Assembly: GCF_902806685.2 (NCBI RefSeq)
Contig: NW_027188981.1
Coordinates: 1 to 64,000 of the forward strand
Direction of reading: 5' to 3'
DNA: 64,000 bases
DNA from: Maniola hyperantus
Taxonomy: Eukaryota > Arthropoda > Insecta > Lepidoptera > Nymphalidae
This document shows positions 8,991 through 19,111 of this stretch, piece by piece. A program made the translations under genes and the position numbers. Numbering within the stretch: the first letter of the stretch is position 1; every line of letters begins with the position of its first letter. The notes under the pieces are model-generated. The model was given only the letters and a program-made list of their open reading frames with translations. It did not search any database and was not told the origin of the DNA.

Positions 8991-9956
8991 GTGACATGCA
9001 CAGAATACGCCAAAATGAGTGATACCAGTAGTGATGAGCATCAGGGCGGAAGAAACGTTACTACACGACCGGTTAAAAAGACGCGCCCTTCACCACGAAC
9101 AGTACCAGCGGATGATCAACTCGCGAGTGGCCCGAGTGGCCCGAGTGGCCCAACACTAACGGAGAATCGGCCGTTTAGAGTGAAGGTTCCACCATTCTCT
9201 CCTGATGAACCTGAAATCTGGTTCGCCCTCCTGAAAGGTCAGTTTGAGAATTATGGCATAAAAGATGACGCCACCAAATTCACCCAAGTCGTCACTAATT
9301 TGGACCTCGTACATGCGAAAGCTGTGAAAAATCTTATCGTGAACCCTCCAGAGCGCCACCGCTACACTAAAATCAAAAGTGAATTGATCCGACGTCTCTC
9401 AGCATCCCACGAGAAAAAGGTGAAGCAGCTGCTGACCCATGAGGAGCTGGGAGACCGAAAGGCTTCAACGTTCTTACGGCACTTACAAGATCTAGCTGGC
9501 CCATCTGTACCTGAGGACTTCATAAGAACGATATGGAGCAATCGTCTGCCGCAGAATATTCAGACTGTACTAGCGTCTCAACCAACACATTCTCTGGAAC
9601 AGCTCGCAGATCTCGCAGATCGGATCCAGGAACTGACGTCCTCGTATACCGTCGCCGCTGCATCATCACGCAGTACACAAGCTCCCGCTCCATCGGATGA
9701 AATAGCAGAGTTGAAGAAAATGGTGCAGCAGCTCACACTGAAACTAGAAGAGCATACCCGGAGATCGTGTTGTTCCACCAGCCGCTCCAGGTCACATGAA
9801 CGTCGACGTACATCATCGCGACAGAGAGACCGATCCAAGTCCAGCTACAGGAGGTATCCGGTATGTTACTATCACAACAGGTTTGGAGCTGAGGCGCGAC
9901 GATGCGTGAAGCCCTGCGACTTTAAGAAAGGGGAAAACTCAACGGGCAGTCGCTAA
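8991..9956 (+). CDS. gag: Gypsy C gag
   Basis: A 321-residue capsid-type polyprotein. It has an acidic, Ser/Pro-rich start and a capsid core with PPFSPDEPEIWFALLKGQFE and LRRL/AEQL-like helices typical of arthropod Gypsy gags. There follow a Ser/Arg-rich basic stretch and a C-terminal zinc-finger-like module (CYYHNRFG...CVKPC) for RNA binding. Initiation could be at 8991 or at the second Met (MSDTSSDE) at 9015. The stop overlaps the start of the protease frame by one base, in the -1 frame relative to gag, so pol could be made by -1 frameshifting or by termination-reinitiation. It would act in the cytoplasm in particle assembly. Confidence 0.88.
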   Translation: MTCTEYAKMSDTSSDEHQGGRNVTTRPVKKTRPSPRTVPADDQLASGPSGPSGPTLTENRPFRVKVPPFSPDEPEIWFALLKGQFENYGIKDDATKFTQVVTNLDLVHAKAVKNLIVNPPERHRYTKIKSELIRRLSASHEKKVKQLLTHEELGDRKASTFLRHLQDLAGPSVPEDFIRTIWSNRLPQNIQTVLASQPTHSLEQLADLADRIQELTSSYTVAAASSRSTQAPAPSDEIAELKKMVQQLTLKLEEHTRRSCCSTSRSRSHERRRTSSRQRDRSKSSYRRYPVCYYHNRFGAEARRCVKPCDFKKGENSTGSR

Positions 9957-12900
9957 TGGCGACTGACGATTGCCCTACCTCATCAGGTCGCCTCTTTGTC
10001 ATCGATCGCAGAACGAATACCCAGTTCCTAGTAGACACTGGTAGTGACCTTTGTGTGTACCCTCGTTCTGCGCTTCGAGATCGTCGAACCAAAACAGACA
10101 TTGAACTTTGTGCTGCCAATGGAACTATCATAGACACTTTCGGCTTTATATACCTTAATTTTATTTAAACTTAGCCTTAAGGCGGGATCTTCCATGGCGA
10201 TTCATTGTGGCTAATGTAACTAAACCGATAATTGGCGTTGATTTTCTCAGCTTTTATAATTTAATAGTAGATTGCCGTAATCAACGTCTAATCGATAATA
10301 CCACAACCTTGTACTCTAATGCTACTTTTGCTCGAAGTGATATTTTTTCTGTTAAAGTGTCGACAGGCGACTCACGCTTCCATGATTTACTGAGTAAGTT
10401 TCCGGAAATTACAAGCCCTTCAGGCACACCAATAACTCCCAAGCACAACACAGTACATCACATCAGAACCACCCCAGGACCTCCTATATCAACCACCCCT
10501 CGGAGACTAGCACCTGACAAACTCAAAATTGCCAAACAGGAATTCGAACTTATGCTCAACAACGGTACAGCGCGTCCTTCTGAAAGTCCCTGGGCTTCCC
10601 CCTTACATCTTGCGCCTAAGAGGGATAACGGCTGGCGACCTTGTGGCGACTATCGCATGCTTAATGCACGGACTATCCCAGACCGTTATCCCATTAAGCA
10701 TATCCATGATTTTTCCCATAATATCACCGGTTGTACCATATTTTCGACCATAGACTTAACGAAGGCTTATAACCAAATCCCAGTCTTTGAGGCGGATATA
10801 CAGAAGACCGCCATTACTACACCCTTCGGCCTTTACGAATTCCCGTTCATGACCTTCGGCCTGAGAAACGCAGGCCAAACATTTCAGAGGTTTGTTGACG
10901 AGATGACGCGAGGCCTAGATTTTTGCTACGCGTATTTAGACGATTTTTTGGTGTTCTCCAAAGACGAGACCGAGCACGAAGCCCACCTTCAGCAACTATT
11001 CACTCGCATGAAAGAATACGGCGCGGCGTCTTGGTCAACACCTCAAAATGCGTCTTCGCAGCAACAGAGGTAACTTTTTTGGGATATCGCATCTCCGCAT
11101 CCGGTACCAAACCTCTGGAATCCAAGTTCCAAGCCATTAATGACTTCCCTGCACCTAAGACAGTCAAAGAACTTAGGCGTTTCTTGGGAATGCTCAACTT
11201 TTACAGGCGGTTCTTACCCCATTCCGCCGCAGTTCAAGCCCCTCTGAACGCATTGCTGACTGGCAGTGTTAAGGCTTCTCACCCTGTCAACTTGACCGGT
11301 GACGCACTGCTAGCCTTTAACGAATGCAAGGAAAGTCTCGCAAACGCTGCGCTACTCGCACACCCAGACTGTCAGGCCAAACTCGCTCTGGTAACAGATG
11401 CGTCCGACCTAGCAATGGGTGCAGTACTGCAGCAGGAAAAGGATGGAATCTGGGAACCACTGGCATTCTTCTCGCGGAAATTGAGTCCCTCGCAACAGAA
11501 ATACTCGCCGTATGACCGCGAACTCTTAGCCATATACGAGAGCATCAAACATTTCCGTCATATGGTAGAAGCGAGGCATTTCGTGGTTTACACGGACCAT
11601 AAGCCGCTCAGTTATGCTTTCAGCGAAAGGAAAGCTAACTGTTCGCCTCGCCAGTACCGTCACCTCGACTACATCTCACAGTTCACGACCGACATCCGAC
11701 ACATCTCTGGGAAGGACAATCGCAGTCGCAGATCCACTATCACGGATCGAGGAACTGCAGATGCCGGTGGACTTTGACGTACTGGCTTCATCGCAAGCTA
11801 CCGACCAGGAGTTGACTCAATTTTTGGGTGATGAATCGTCACTACGCCTGAAAAAGTTGAGAATTCCCAACTCCCAGATTGAACTTTATTGTGACGTTAG
11901 CACCCCTTCACCCAGGCCCTTCGTTACCAAGCCTTTGAGGAGACAAATTTTCGACAGTCTTCACAGCCTCAGCCACCCAGGCGCCAACGCCACCGCCAAG
12001 CTAGTTGCCGAGCGTTTTGTCTGGCCTGGCGTACGCAAAGACTGCCGAGAATGGTCTCGTCAATGTTTAGCTTGTCAACGCGCCAAGGTATCTCGCCACG
12101 TGTCTTCTCCATTAGGCACATTTGAACTTCCTCGCACTCGATTTGCCTTCATTCACATCGACATTATCGGCCCTCTGCCTGTTTCACAGGGCTACCGCTA
12201 CTGCCTCACTGCTGTGGATCGTTTCACACGCTGGCCGGAAGTCACACCTATGGTAGACATGACAGCTGAAACGGTTGGAAAGGCACTGATATCGTGGATA
12301 TCCAGATTTGGAAGTCCAACAGATGTCGCCACAGATCGCGGCCGGCAGTTTGAATCGTCACTCTTTCAATACCTTGGAAGAGCGATTGGATTTAAGCACC
12401 GCAGAACAACCGCGTATCACCCAGCCAGTAATGGCCTAGTGGAACGATTCCACAGGCAGTTAAAAGCGGCCATAATGTGCCATGCCGATGCGAATTGGGT
12501 TGACACATTGCCTTTAGTGCTGTTGGGCATAAGAAGTGCATTCAAAGACGATTTGCAGACGTCATCAGCTGAGTTGGTCTACGGCGAGCCGTTGCGCTTA
12601 CCTGGAGAATTTTTCCAGGCAACGACTCCCCAATCCACCGATATATCGGATTTCACCACTCGGATACGTCAATTTGCATCAAAGATAAAACCTTCACCAG
12701 CTGCACGTCACAATAAAAGCAAAATTTTTATCTACAAAGAGTTATCTACGTCTAGTCATGTATTTTTAAGGGACGATACATCACGCGGCTCTTTACAGCC
12801 CCCGTACACCGGCCCTCACGAAGTACTAGAGCGTAACGAAAAAATTTTCAAAATTTTTGTAAAGGGTAAGGGCGTCACTGTATCCATAAACCGCCTCAAA

Positions 12901-13074
12901 CCGGCCTACATATTGGTCGACCCATCTCCCGACCCTAGCCCAACCCCATCCACCTCTCCCGACCCCAAAACTTGCCCTCCTCCTGACCCTGCGCCAGCGG
13001 CCCAAGCTCAGGACGACGTCAAAAGGACACGTTTAGGACGTGTAGTTCCCTTTCCGGACTTTTATCGCCCTTAA
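9956..13074 (+). pseudogene. pol: Gypsy C pol (protease, RT, RNase H, integrase), three frameshifts
   Basis: The protease has DTGSD near 10037. RT has the YLDDFLVFS active site near 10934. RNase H begins TDASDLAMGAV near 11395. Integrase has an HHCC zinc region (HPGANATAKLV...CLAC) near 11975-12077, then catalytic D in HIDIIGP, D in ATDRGRQF and E in NGLVERF. The tail is proline-rich. The frame changes near 10160, 11030 and 11720, each explained by one inserted or deleted base, so no full-length protein can be read from this sequence. All catalytic residues are still present. Given the nearly identical LTRs, sequencing or assembly indels are a real alternative to decay. Confidence 0.88.
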
Positions 13075-13097
13075 CCAGGTCTCTTGGGGGGGAGTGA

Positions 13098-13579
13098 TGT
13101 GGGCTACATTACACCACACATACATATTTAAGCACATACTATAAACATACACACAACATAATACCTATTTTACCGACTAGTTTGTCGACACCGCAATCGT
13201 CAATCTTCGCCTTCACTACAAATTAGATAGGCATAAAAAACCGGCTGCGAGGTGCAAGCGATGACCTAATTATATTACTCGAACAGTCCGAAACTGCACT
13301 CGACGCGGAGCGCGTGTCGCCTGTCCGCGCGACGCACGTGGCATTATTTACGCGATCTTATGTGTCGTACCGTTTTGTGATCTTTTACGTGAATTTAGGT
13401 GTAAAACCAATGTGGTTGTAGTATAGAAACCGATGTGCATGTGTTGTATAACCGTGTATCACTATTTACCTTCTCGTTGTTAATAGAAATATAGTAATAT
13501 TTACTAAATCTTTATTATGGGCATTTTCATTGCTAGTGATGTGTCACATAATCGTTGAATACCACTAGTACCACCCATA
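13098..13579 (+). repeat. Gypsy C 3' LTR
   Basis: Second copy of the 482-bp LTR, with one visible difference from the 5' copy (TAATTATATTAC here, TAATTACATTAC there). It is preceded by a G-rich polypurine tract and followed by the AGAG target duplication. Confidence 0.9.
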
Positions 13580-13777
13580 AGAGTATAGAACTCTCTATTT
13601 CTTTAACTGAGTTAGGCACTAGATAGGTTACTGTGAAGTATCTCGAAGTAAGTACCTAGGTAGCATCAATTCATTCTATTTCCTTTCCAGATACAAGACG
13701 ATGCTGCAGATATTCATGGTATAACTCAGCAGTCTATTACCACAGTATGCCGACGAGTAGCAAGAGAAATATTAAAA

Positions 13778-14141
13778 GCGGTCAGGCGCACGGTCCTCAC
13801 GCGCGGGCACCGTCCGAGTCGGAAAAGACAGGAAAACTACGAAAATTTGGGGTAAAAATTTTGTAAGTGAAATTTTTTTGAAAATTTTAATTTTGGGGCC
13901 GGTGGAAAGCAACGCCCTGAGAGATTTTCACGTGAAAATTCGAAGAACCGGGACAACGACGCAGGATTTATGCAGTTTCTTTAAGCAAATCTATGAAGTT
14001 TGTATGACAAAATTTTGCTTTGCTATATCACCTCGGTACAGATGTCTATGCCGAGATCGGCGTACGATTTTCCGCATTTTCCGTGCGGAAAATGGCGGAA
14101 AAGCGGTCAGGCGCACGGTCCTCACGCGCGGGCACCGTCCG
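13778..14141 (-). repeat. Single dispersed copy of the 359-bp satellite monomer (diverged)
   Basis: The same sequence as the tandem array at 47.6-53.5 kb appears here once, in the opposite orientation. It begins and ends with the same GCGGTCAGGCGCACGG to GGCACCGTCCG phrase (13778 and 14103), so it is a little more than one unit. Its period is about 325 bp because it lacks internal segments present in the array, including one of about 22 bp with TTTCGCAGGACGC. It cuts the second exon of a Harbinger transposase. This shows that the satellite sequence also exists as a dispersed insertion. Confidence 0.85.
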
Positions 14142-14717
14142 CTCGTTTTTCACGACAAATTCACCAAGTGAACAACAACTTTGAGGACTGTAACCGCGAA
14201 CGCGACCTGCGACCGAAAATAATAAATTTTAAAAACAACCAGAATGTGGCTTCACCACAACAAAAAACCCGCTACATAAAAAGACGAGTGGAACCCGAGC
14301 ATAAATACAGCATAATAACAATATGACAGTTTGTTCCGGCGCTTCTTTTGCTTGTTCTCAGGTGGAAGAAGCGCCGGAACAACCAGCTCTTAGCTTTAAG
14401 TTGTGATGTGTGGCATAATTTGTATTAATAAACGTCTATTCTTTTTCTTTTTCTTCTTTTTCAAATAACCCAGTTTTAAAAAGGGAGTATCCAATCTCGA
14501 ACGCGAACAAACATTGTTACGCGCAACTAGCACCTAAAGGGAGAGGATCGTATAGAATTATGGAGCAAAAATCGCCCGTAATAATTATAAACCGACAAAG
14601 GCACGGCCCATAAGAAAAACTACCGGCAACCAAAACTATGATTTTTCTTGCTTTCACCGTTCAGTCTTATTCATCTGTGACTTTTCCAGGTAAAAGTTCC
14701 CAAACCCGGGAGGAGAG
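14142..14717. other. Mixed repeat debris upstream of an LTR
   Basis: No supported gene. An inverted repeat GTTCCGGCGCTTCTT / AAGAAGCGCCGGAAC (14333-14381) is followed by AATAAA near 14428 and a pyrimidine-rich run, resembling a retrotransposon 3' end. A GGGAGGAGAG polypurine-like tract at 14708-14717 directly precedes the LTR, so the last part is probably the 3' end of an LTR element. Confidence 0.45.
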
Positions 14718-15644
14718 TGTGACGTGGCACCCGCCACGCACAAACCCAGGTACGCAAGGCAAGCGTACGACACCGGCGCGGGCCCGCGGGGAACGCGTGG
14801 TACCTACCAAACCGGTTCCGCCGCCAGCTGCCGCGTCGGAAGTCAACGGGGACCGTGAGAGGAGCAAGAGGCAGGGCACCTCCGTCCGCCGGCCGCAGCC
14901 CACACCCCGCCGTAGAGTATATATTGCCCGGCCCTGCGATGCAGGGCTCAGTCGCTTAGTGGCGGCACGCGCGTCGATCGGGGGTTCCGAATCGATGCGC
15001 TTCCACTAACCGACGGCGGCAGGGTTGCGGATGCAGAGGAAATCCTCTGCATCATCAGCTCAGCCTCCTCCTCTCCGCCCTCCGCGCTCCCTCACCCATA
15101 TCCCGTCGCCTAGTGGCGGCACCCGCGTCGATCGGGGGTTCCGAATCGTCGCGCTTCCACTAGCCGATGGCGGTAGGGCTGCGGGTGTAGGGGAAATCTC
15201 CTGCGTCACCAGCTCCGCCGACTCCTCCCCCCGCGTGCCGGCGCATACTGCGGGCCCGCAGTCCATCCCCCCTGCGCACCAGCGCCCGCGCGCCGCGCCG
15301 CGCCCACACACCGTCCCGCGCCCGCGCCCCGCGGGTTCGCGCTCCGGCGCCCGCGCACCGCACTGACCCCGCGTCCCGTCGCCCATGCGTGCCGCACCGC
15401 ACCCGCGCGCCGCACCGCGCCCGCGTACCGTCCCGTGCCGCGCACCGCCGCACCGTCGCCCGCGTGCCGCCGCACCGCACTCCTAGACCCCGTACGAGTC
15501 CGGTTCCGTAGTTAGCTATGTATAAGTGATTCATGTAAATATAATTAGGATGAAGAATAAATCTACCGTTTGCTCCAACCGCTGTTTCATTGAGACACCT
15601 ACTAGGGTTCCCGTAGGCAATTGTTAGAGTAGGACCCTTGTACA
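14718..15644 (+). repeat. GC-rich LTR, probably solo or from a truncated element
   Basis: The block starts TGTGACGTGGCACCC after a polypurine tract and ends CCCTTGTACA, so it has TGT..ACA ends. It is extremely GC-rich at 15240-15490. Inside is a direct duplication of about 110 bp with a 157-bp period (TAGTGGCGGCAC..CGCGTCGATC near 14957 and 15114). No second copy of the LTR is in the window, and what follows is not a continuous gag, so boundaries rest on termini and the polypurine tract only. Confidence 0.65.
14914..14952 (+). promoter_or_regulatory. Putative LTR core promoter
   Basis: A GAGTATATATTG TATA box lies about 30 bp upstream of a CTCAGTCGC initiator-like sequence within the LTR, which is normal spacing for an RNA polymerase II core promoter. 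A GCCCTGCGATGCAGGGC hairpin sits between them. Confidence 0.45.
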
Positions 15645-15727
15645 TGAACATGGCGGAGTGGCCACCTCACCCGTGACCATTCCACCACGTTACAAACTAA
15701 CAAATGTAATTGCTCTTTGCATTTAAT

Positions 15728-15935
15728 GAGGTATATCAAGCCTGGCCGCCAAATGTCGCTGGCGGCATTCAGGAAGGTTAGCAATACTGCACTCCATATG
15801 AATTTCTCGAACGGCGAGCCTGCAGTGGACGAAATTGAAAGTGTCTACTGGAAAATGGCACTTGAGGCTACTGATCATGTTAGCGTATACACATCTTCCG
15901 TACACACTAGTGAATTCGATTATGGTGTGACGAGG
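15728..15935 (+). pseudogene. Possible JARID-family (JmjC protein) exon fragment
   Basis: One frame encodes MSLAAFRKVSNTALHMNF, then VDEIESVYWKMALEA and HVSVYTSSVHTSEFDYGV. This resembles, from memory, the segment ahead of the JmjC domain in JARID1/JARID2 proteins, where a hydrophobic helix is followed by VExEYWRLV and a VxVxYGADIxTxxxGxGFP-like run. Only about 65 residues remain, with no intact start, and the frame then runs into unrelated sequence and a gag fragment. It may be a captured host exon or chance resemblance. Confidence 0.35.
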
Positions 15936-15969
15936 CTGTCACAAGCCGAGCTTCGGGAAGGTTCCGAAA

Positions 15970-16142
15970 ACACCTCTGACAAAAAAACCTTTTGGAAACA
16001 ATCATAAATAGACGGCAACGACCGGGAGAAAACTTCGTACAATATTTAACAGATATACAAACGCTAGTAAAAATATATGGAAAGCTCACGCCGGAACAAC
16101 AGCTTGAAAGAATATACGACAACATGAGGTCTAATTACCAAT
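15970..16142 (+). pseudogene. Retrotransposon gag fragment
   Basis: One plus-strand frame reads RRQRPGENFVQYLTDIQTLV and then LTPEQQLERIYDNMRSNYQ. This matches the capsid region of arthropod LTR-retroelement gags, where RRQxxxExFxxYxxDLQxLM precedes QKLxRIYxNLRPxY. It is an isolated piece 330 bp after the GC-rich LTR and may belong to the same original element. Confidence 0.65.
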
Positions 16143-16452
16143 ACCTAAGCTAACCTGTTCCGTAACTAATATCCGTAACTAATAACCAATTTTATAGCTA
16201 ATGTATTCCGACATTCCTGTTTTTTTTTTTTTTTTTCCTTATTGTTGAGTGCCAATAAGCTACTCAATTATATTACGATCTAGCCTAATGTATGACCAAT
16301 AAGTAATTTTATTTTAACCTAAACTTATAAATTATCTTATATACTAAGAAATTGTCCACTGACGCATCTTAGTCTTTCTTGATTTGAGATATGACACTTT
16401 GTTCACGTGTTCTTTCAGCACTTACACTATGTACACTATCACTAATCACTAT
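16143..16452. other. AT-rich spacer with T18 run
   Basis: No gene seen. A run of T near 16219-16237 could be the poly(A) end of a minus-strand retroposed sequence, but no element body is recognised beside it. Confidence 0.4.
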
Positions 16453-16582
16453 AAAATAAAATAAATAAATAAAATAAAATCATTTTATTTCAGGTTTGGG
16501 ACCCATATAAAAACATGTTATAATTAAAAATTAAAATGCGTATAAAAATATTTAGTTAAAATCATTTGAAAAAAATGAATAG

Positions 16583-18540
16583 TCATTTTGCGTTCGGGAT
16601 CTGGTGTACCCTTAGCCAGTGTTTATAGAACACATTGTCAGTGGATACCTGAGCGACGACTTTGATCATTTTATTATTAGAATTACGGACGGTTTCCCAG
16701 AAACCCGCAATTCTATTTCGTATAACGGCGTAGTAGTCCGGGACTCCAGCGTCGGCGTACATGCCCGACGCACTACAATACCTCGGCATTTTTAATAAAA
16801 TGCGAAGGGCATCATTATATTGTACCTTGAGGATGTTAAAGGATCTTTTGGTGTAGTTGATCCATAATTGTGAAGTATAAAAACTCATACAATAAGCTTT
16901 AAACAACGTAACTTTAACATCCTCAGAGCACCGAGCAAATCGGCGAGCGAGCATGTTGCACCGTATTGCCAGTGACCTTCGCTCTCGTTCTATGTCAAAG
17001 TCGTCACTCAGGGACCCCGTCAACATATGTCCGAGATACCTGAACTGTTGCACAACCTGAACTGGTGTCCCATCTAATAAAACTGGTGGTATTCTCTCCG
17101 GACCTTTACCAGCTCTAAAAACCAACATTTCTGATTTGCGTACATTGTATTTTAATCCATGTCTCAAGGCGTAACTTTCGCAAATCGATACCAATTTACG
17201 GAGACCATTTATTGAGGGGCTAAGTAGCACCATGTCATCGGCGTAGCTTAAGTTGTTAAAACAAACTCCGTCAATATGACAACCGATGCCAGTACCACTT
17301 AGCTCCCCAATCAGGTCATCAACGTAAAGATTGAACAGGTCCGGAGAGGTTAGCTCCCCCTGACGTACACCGCACTCTAGTCTAAACTCACTAGAAGCTG
17401 TGTCGCCCCAACGCACAATGTTAGTTTTATTCTCGTACCAATATCTCATCAGCTCGACAATACCGCTATGGACGTTTGAGTCGCGCATTTTTCTCCATAA
17501 TATATTATAATTAACAAGATCAAATGCGCGACTCAGATCCAGGAAACACGCATAGACCGATGTTTCACGACTTTTATAGTAATTTACGGCATGCTTCAGA
17601 GACAGAATTGCCGAGTCTGTAGAGAGACCGGGGCGAAAACCAAACTGAGCATCACTAATGTGTACATTCTTCATCAGTTCAGGCTGCAACAACCGCTCAA
17701 GTACCTTACCAGCAATTGTCCCTAGTGAAATGGGCCTATAGTTAGCTATACTGGACATGTCACCCGTCTTGTTTTTTGGCACAGGAACCACTACCGTCTT
17801 TAGCATATCTGCAGGAAGATAGCCATGTTTAATGCACATATTAAATAGCGTTGAGAAGGCCTCATACAATTTGTTGCCAGCGTAGAGCATGTGCTCAACA
17901 CTCAGACCATCATGACCTGGTGACTTACCACGTTTCATATCTTTAATCGTTCGGAATATAGCCGTTGGACTAAAGTGTACTCTTTCAGGCGATGTTGACA
18001 ATGGCTGGGACATGCGCTACGTCTAATGGTTTCACTGAGAAATGTTTTGCAAACATATTGGCTATCTCCCTGCTATCCTGTACGTTACTGACACTTATTG
18101 GTCTACTTTCCTTTTTATTTAATAATTTAGTAGCTTTCCAAAACTGTGTAAAATTTTTGTCAGCTCTATGCGTCGCTAAAATGTCCATTTTTATAGCTTC
18201 CTCATTATTCTGGCACCACTTTAATTTCTTTTTAAATATAGTGCGTGTTTTTGCCATGTCATTATATATTTCTCCACTACAGGGCCTACCACAGTCTACC
18301 CAAAACTTAAAAAACAATCTTGCAGTTTGGTAATTATCTTTTACGTGACGATTCCAGCCAACTACTTGTTTTTTATGGCGGGATTTGTGCACACCAGATA
18401 CCGAACATTTACTATGAATAGCTGCATATTTTAAAATACCAATAACATCATTATAAAAATTATTAATAAAATCTAAAACTACCTTAGAACTGTATAAATT
18501 GTTTGCATTATAGTGACTAGACTCAAGTATGTATACTAAT
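16583..18540 (-). pseudogene. LINE reverse transcriptase and linker (ORF2, 3' part)
   Basis: The linker runs from about 18540 to 18000 and the RT from 18013 to 16583. RT blocks are visible in order: SPGHDGLSVEHML, NYRPISLGTIAGKVLERLL, QFGFRPGLSTDSAI, ACFLDLSRAFD, GVRQGELTSPDLFNLYVDDL, the catalytic LSYADDMVLL and FRYLGHML. The C-terminal thumb and tail are present to the stop. The linker and RT frames are shifted by one base near 18000, so this copy is interrupted there; otherwise the RT is complete. Its role is target-primed reverse transcription of the element RNA. Confidence 0.88.
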
Positions 18541-18745
18541 ATAAGATCAAATGAACTTCGTGAAGTTCGATCATTATTATATGAGTCGCTTCATCTGAAG
18601 ATACAATTAACAAGGTAGTCCTTTTAGCCTACAGGCATCATTCGCACGTTTAGAGCATCGATTTGTAATCGATCTATAATTTTTTTATTTTATTTTTTGT
18701 CTATGGTCACTCACCGCCGCGCGGGCGGCTCGCTACCTTCCTCAT
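18541..18745. repeat. DIRS left terminal inverted repeat and outer extension
   Basis: The part from about 18580 (GAGTCGCTTCATC, AGATACAATTAACAAGGTAG, CGATTTGTAATCGATC, CACCGCCGCGCGGGCGG) is inverted at 23575-23745. The outer 38 bp (ATAAGATCAAATGAACTTCG onward) are present only here and, inverted, in the internal complementary region. Confidence 0.85.
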
Positions 18746-18806
18746 TCTTTTTAGAGATATTACATGAAAAGTTTTTTCCCTTTGGTTGTGGGTGGGTGGG
18801 AACTTG

Positions 18807-18913
18807 TATCTTCAGATGAAGCGACTCATATAATAATGATCGAACTTCACGAAGTTCATTTGATCTTATATTATATGTTCGTCGCTTCATCTTTCAGATA
18901 CAATTAACAAGGT
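18807..18913. repeat. DIRS internal complementary region
   Basis: 18807-18868 is the reverse complement of 18541-18605. From 18861 to 18913 it is the reverse complement of the right terminus (TATGTTCGTCGCTTCATC, AGATACAATTAACAAGGTAG). At the joint it reads as if the two ends had been joined with a single AAT, which is how the element boundaries were fixed here. Confidence 0.88.
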
Positions 18914-19111
18914 AGATGTTCAGAGAAATGATAAGTTATTTTTTAACATCAGTAAAAAACATTCAGATACATAATTGAAAAAACTTTTAATATTTTAGTA
19001 ACGTTAATTAAGAGTAATATTATGTTTCTTAATCAACACACAATAGTAATAATCAGCTAATTTCTATAATCAGTTATTTCTAATTGGTTATACCTATTAA
19101 TCATCGATAAA

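Larger units (their letters stand above)
8505..13579 (+). mobile_element. Gypsy-type LTR retrotransposon C, full length
   Basis: The element is 5,075 bp with two 482-bp LTRs (8505-8986 and 13098-13579) that I see differing at one base. It is flanked by 4-bp duplications AGAG (8501-8504 and 13580-13583). Order is LTR, gag (8991-9956), pol with protease, RT, RNase H and integrase (9956-13074), a G-rich polypurine tract (CTTGGGGGGGAG, near 13083-13094) and LTR. The domain order RT-RH-IN defines Gypsy/Ty3. The pol frame is interrupted by three single-base shifts despite the near-identical LTRs. It lies in an intron of a Harbinger transposase. Confidence 0.93.
8043..13777 (+). pseudogene. Harbinger (HARBI1-like) transposase N-terminal part, intron split by a Gypsy element
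   Basis: Exon 1 (8043-8315) encodes the N-terminal helical region of a Harbinger transposase (NPYDLYSDEEFRAKYSFSK, then GLSSTLQIMIALRYWGRNQ). It ends at a GTAAGT donor. An acceptor CTTTCCAG is at 13683-13690 and exon 2 continues with an HTH-like segment (DIHGITQQSITTVCRRVARE), so the frame follows the family order. The intron holds a dispersed repeat and the whole Gypsy C element. Exon 2 stops at about 13777, where a satellite-like monomer begins; the catalytic domain is missing. It is not the same copy as the C-terminal part at 4070-4466, which lies in the opposite orientation. Confidence 0.75.

Noticed and set aside
14638..15651. Several Arg/Pro/Ala-rich open frames on both strands in the GC-rich LTR
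   Set aside because: Low-complexity GC-rich sequence is open in most frames; no domain or consistent start.
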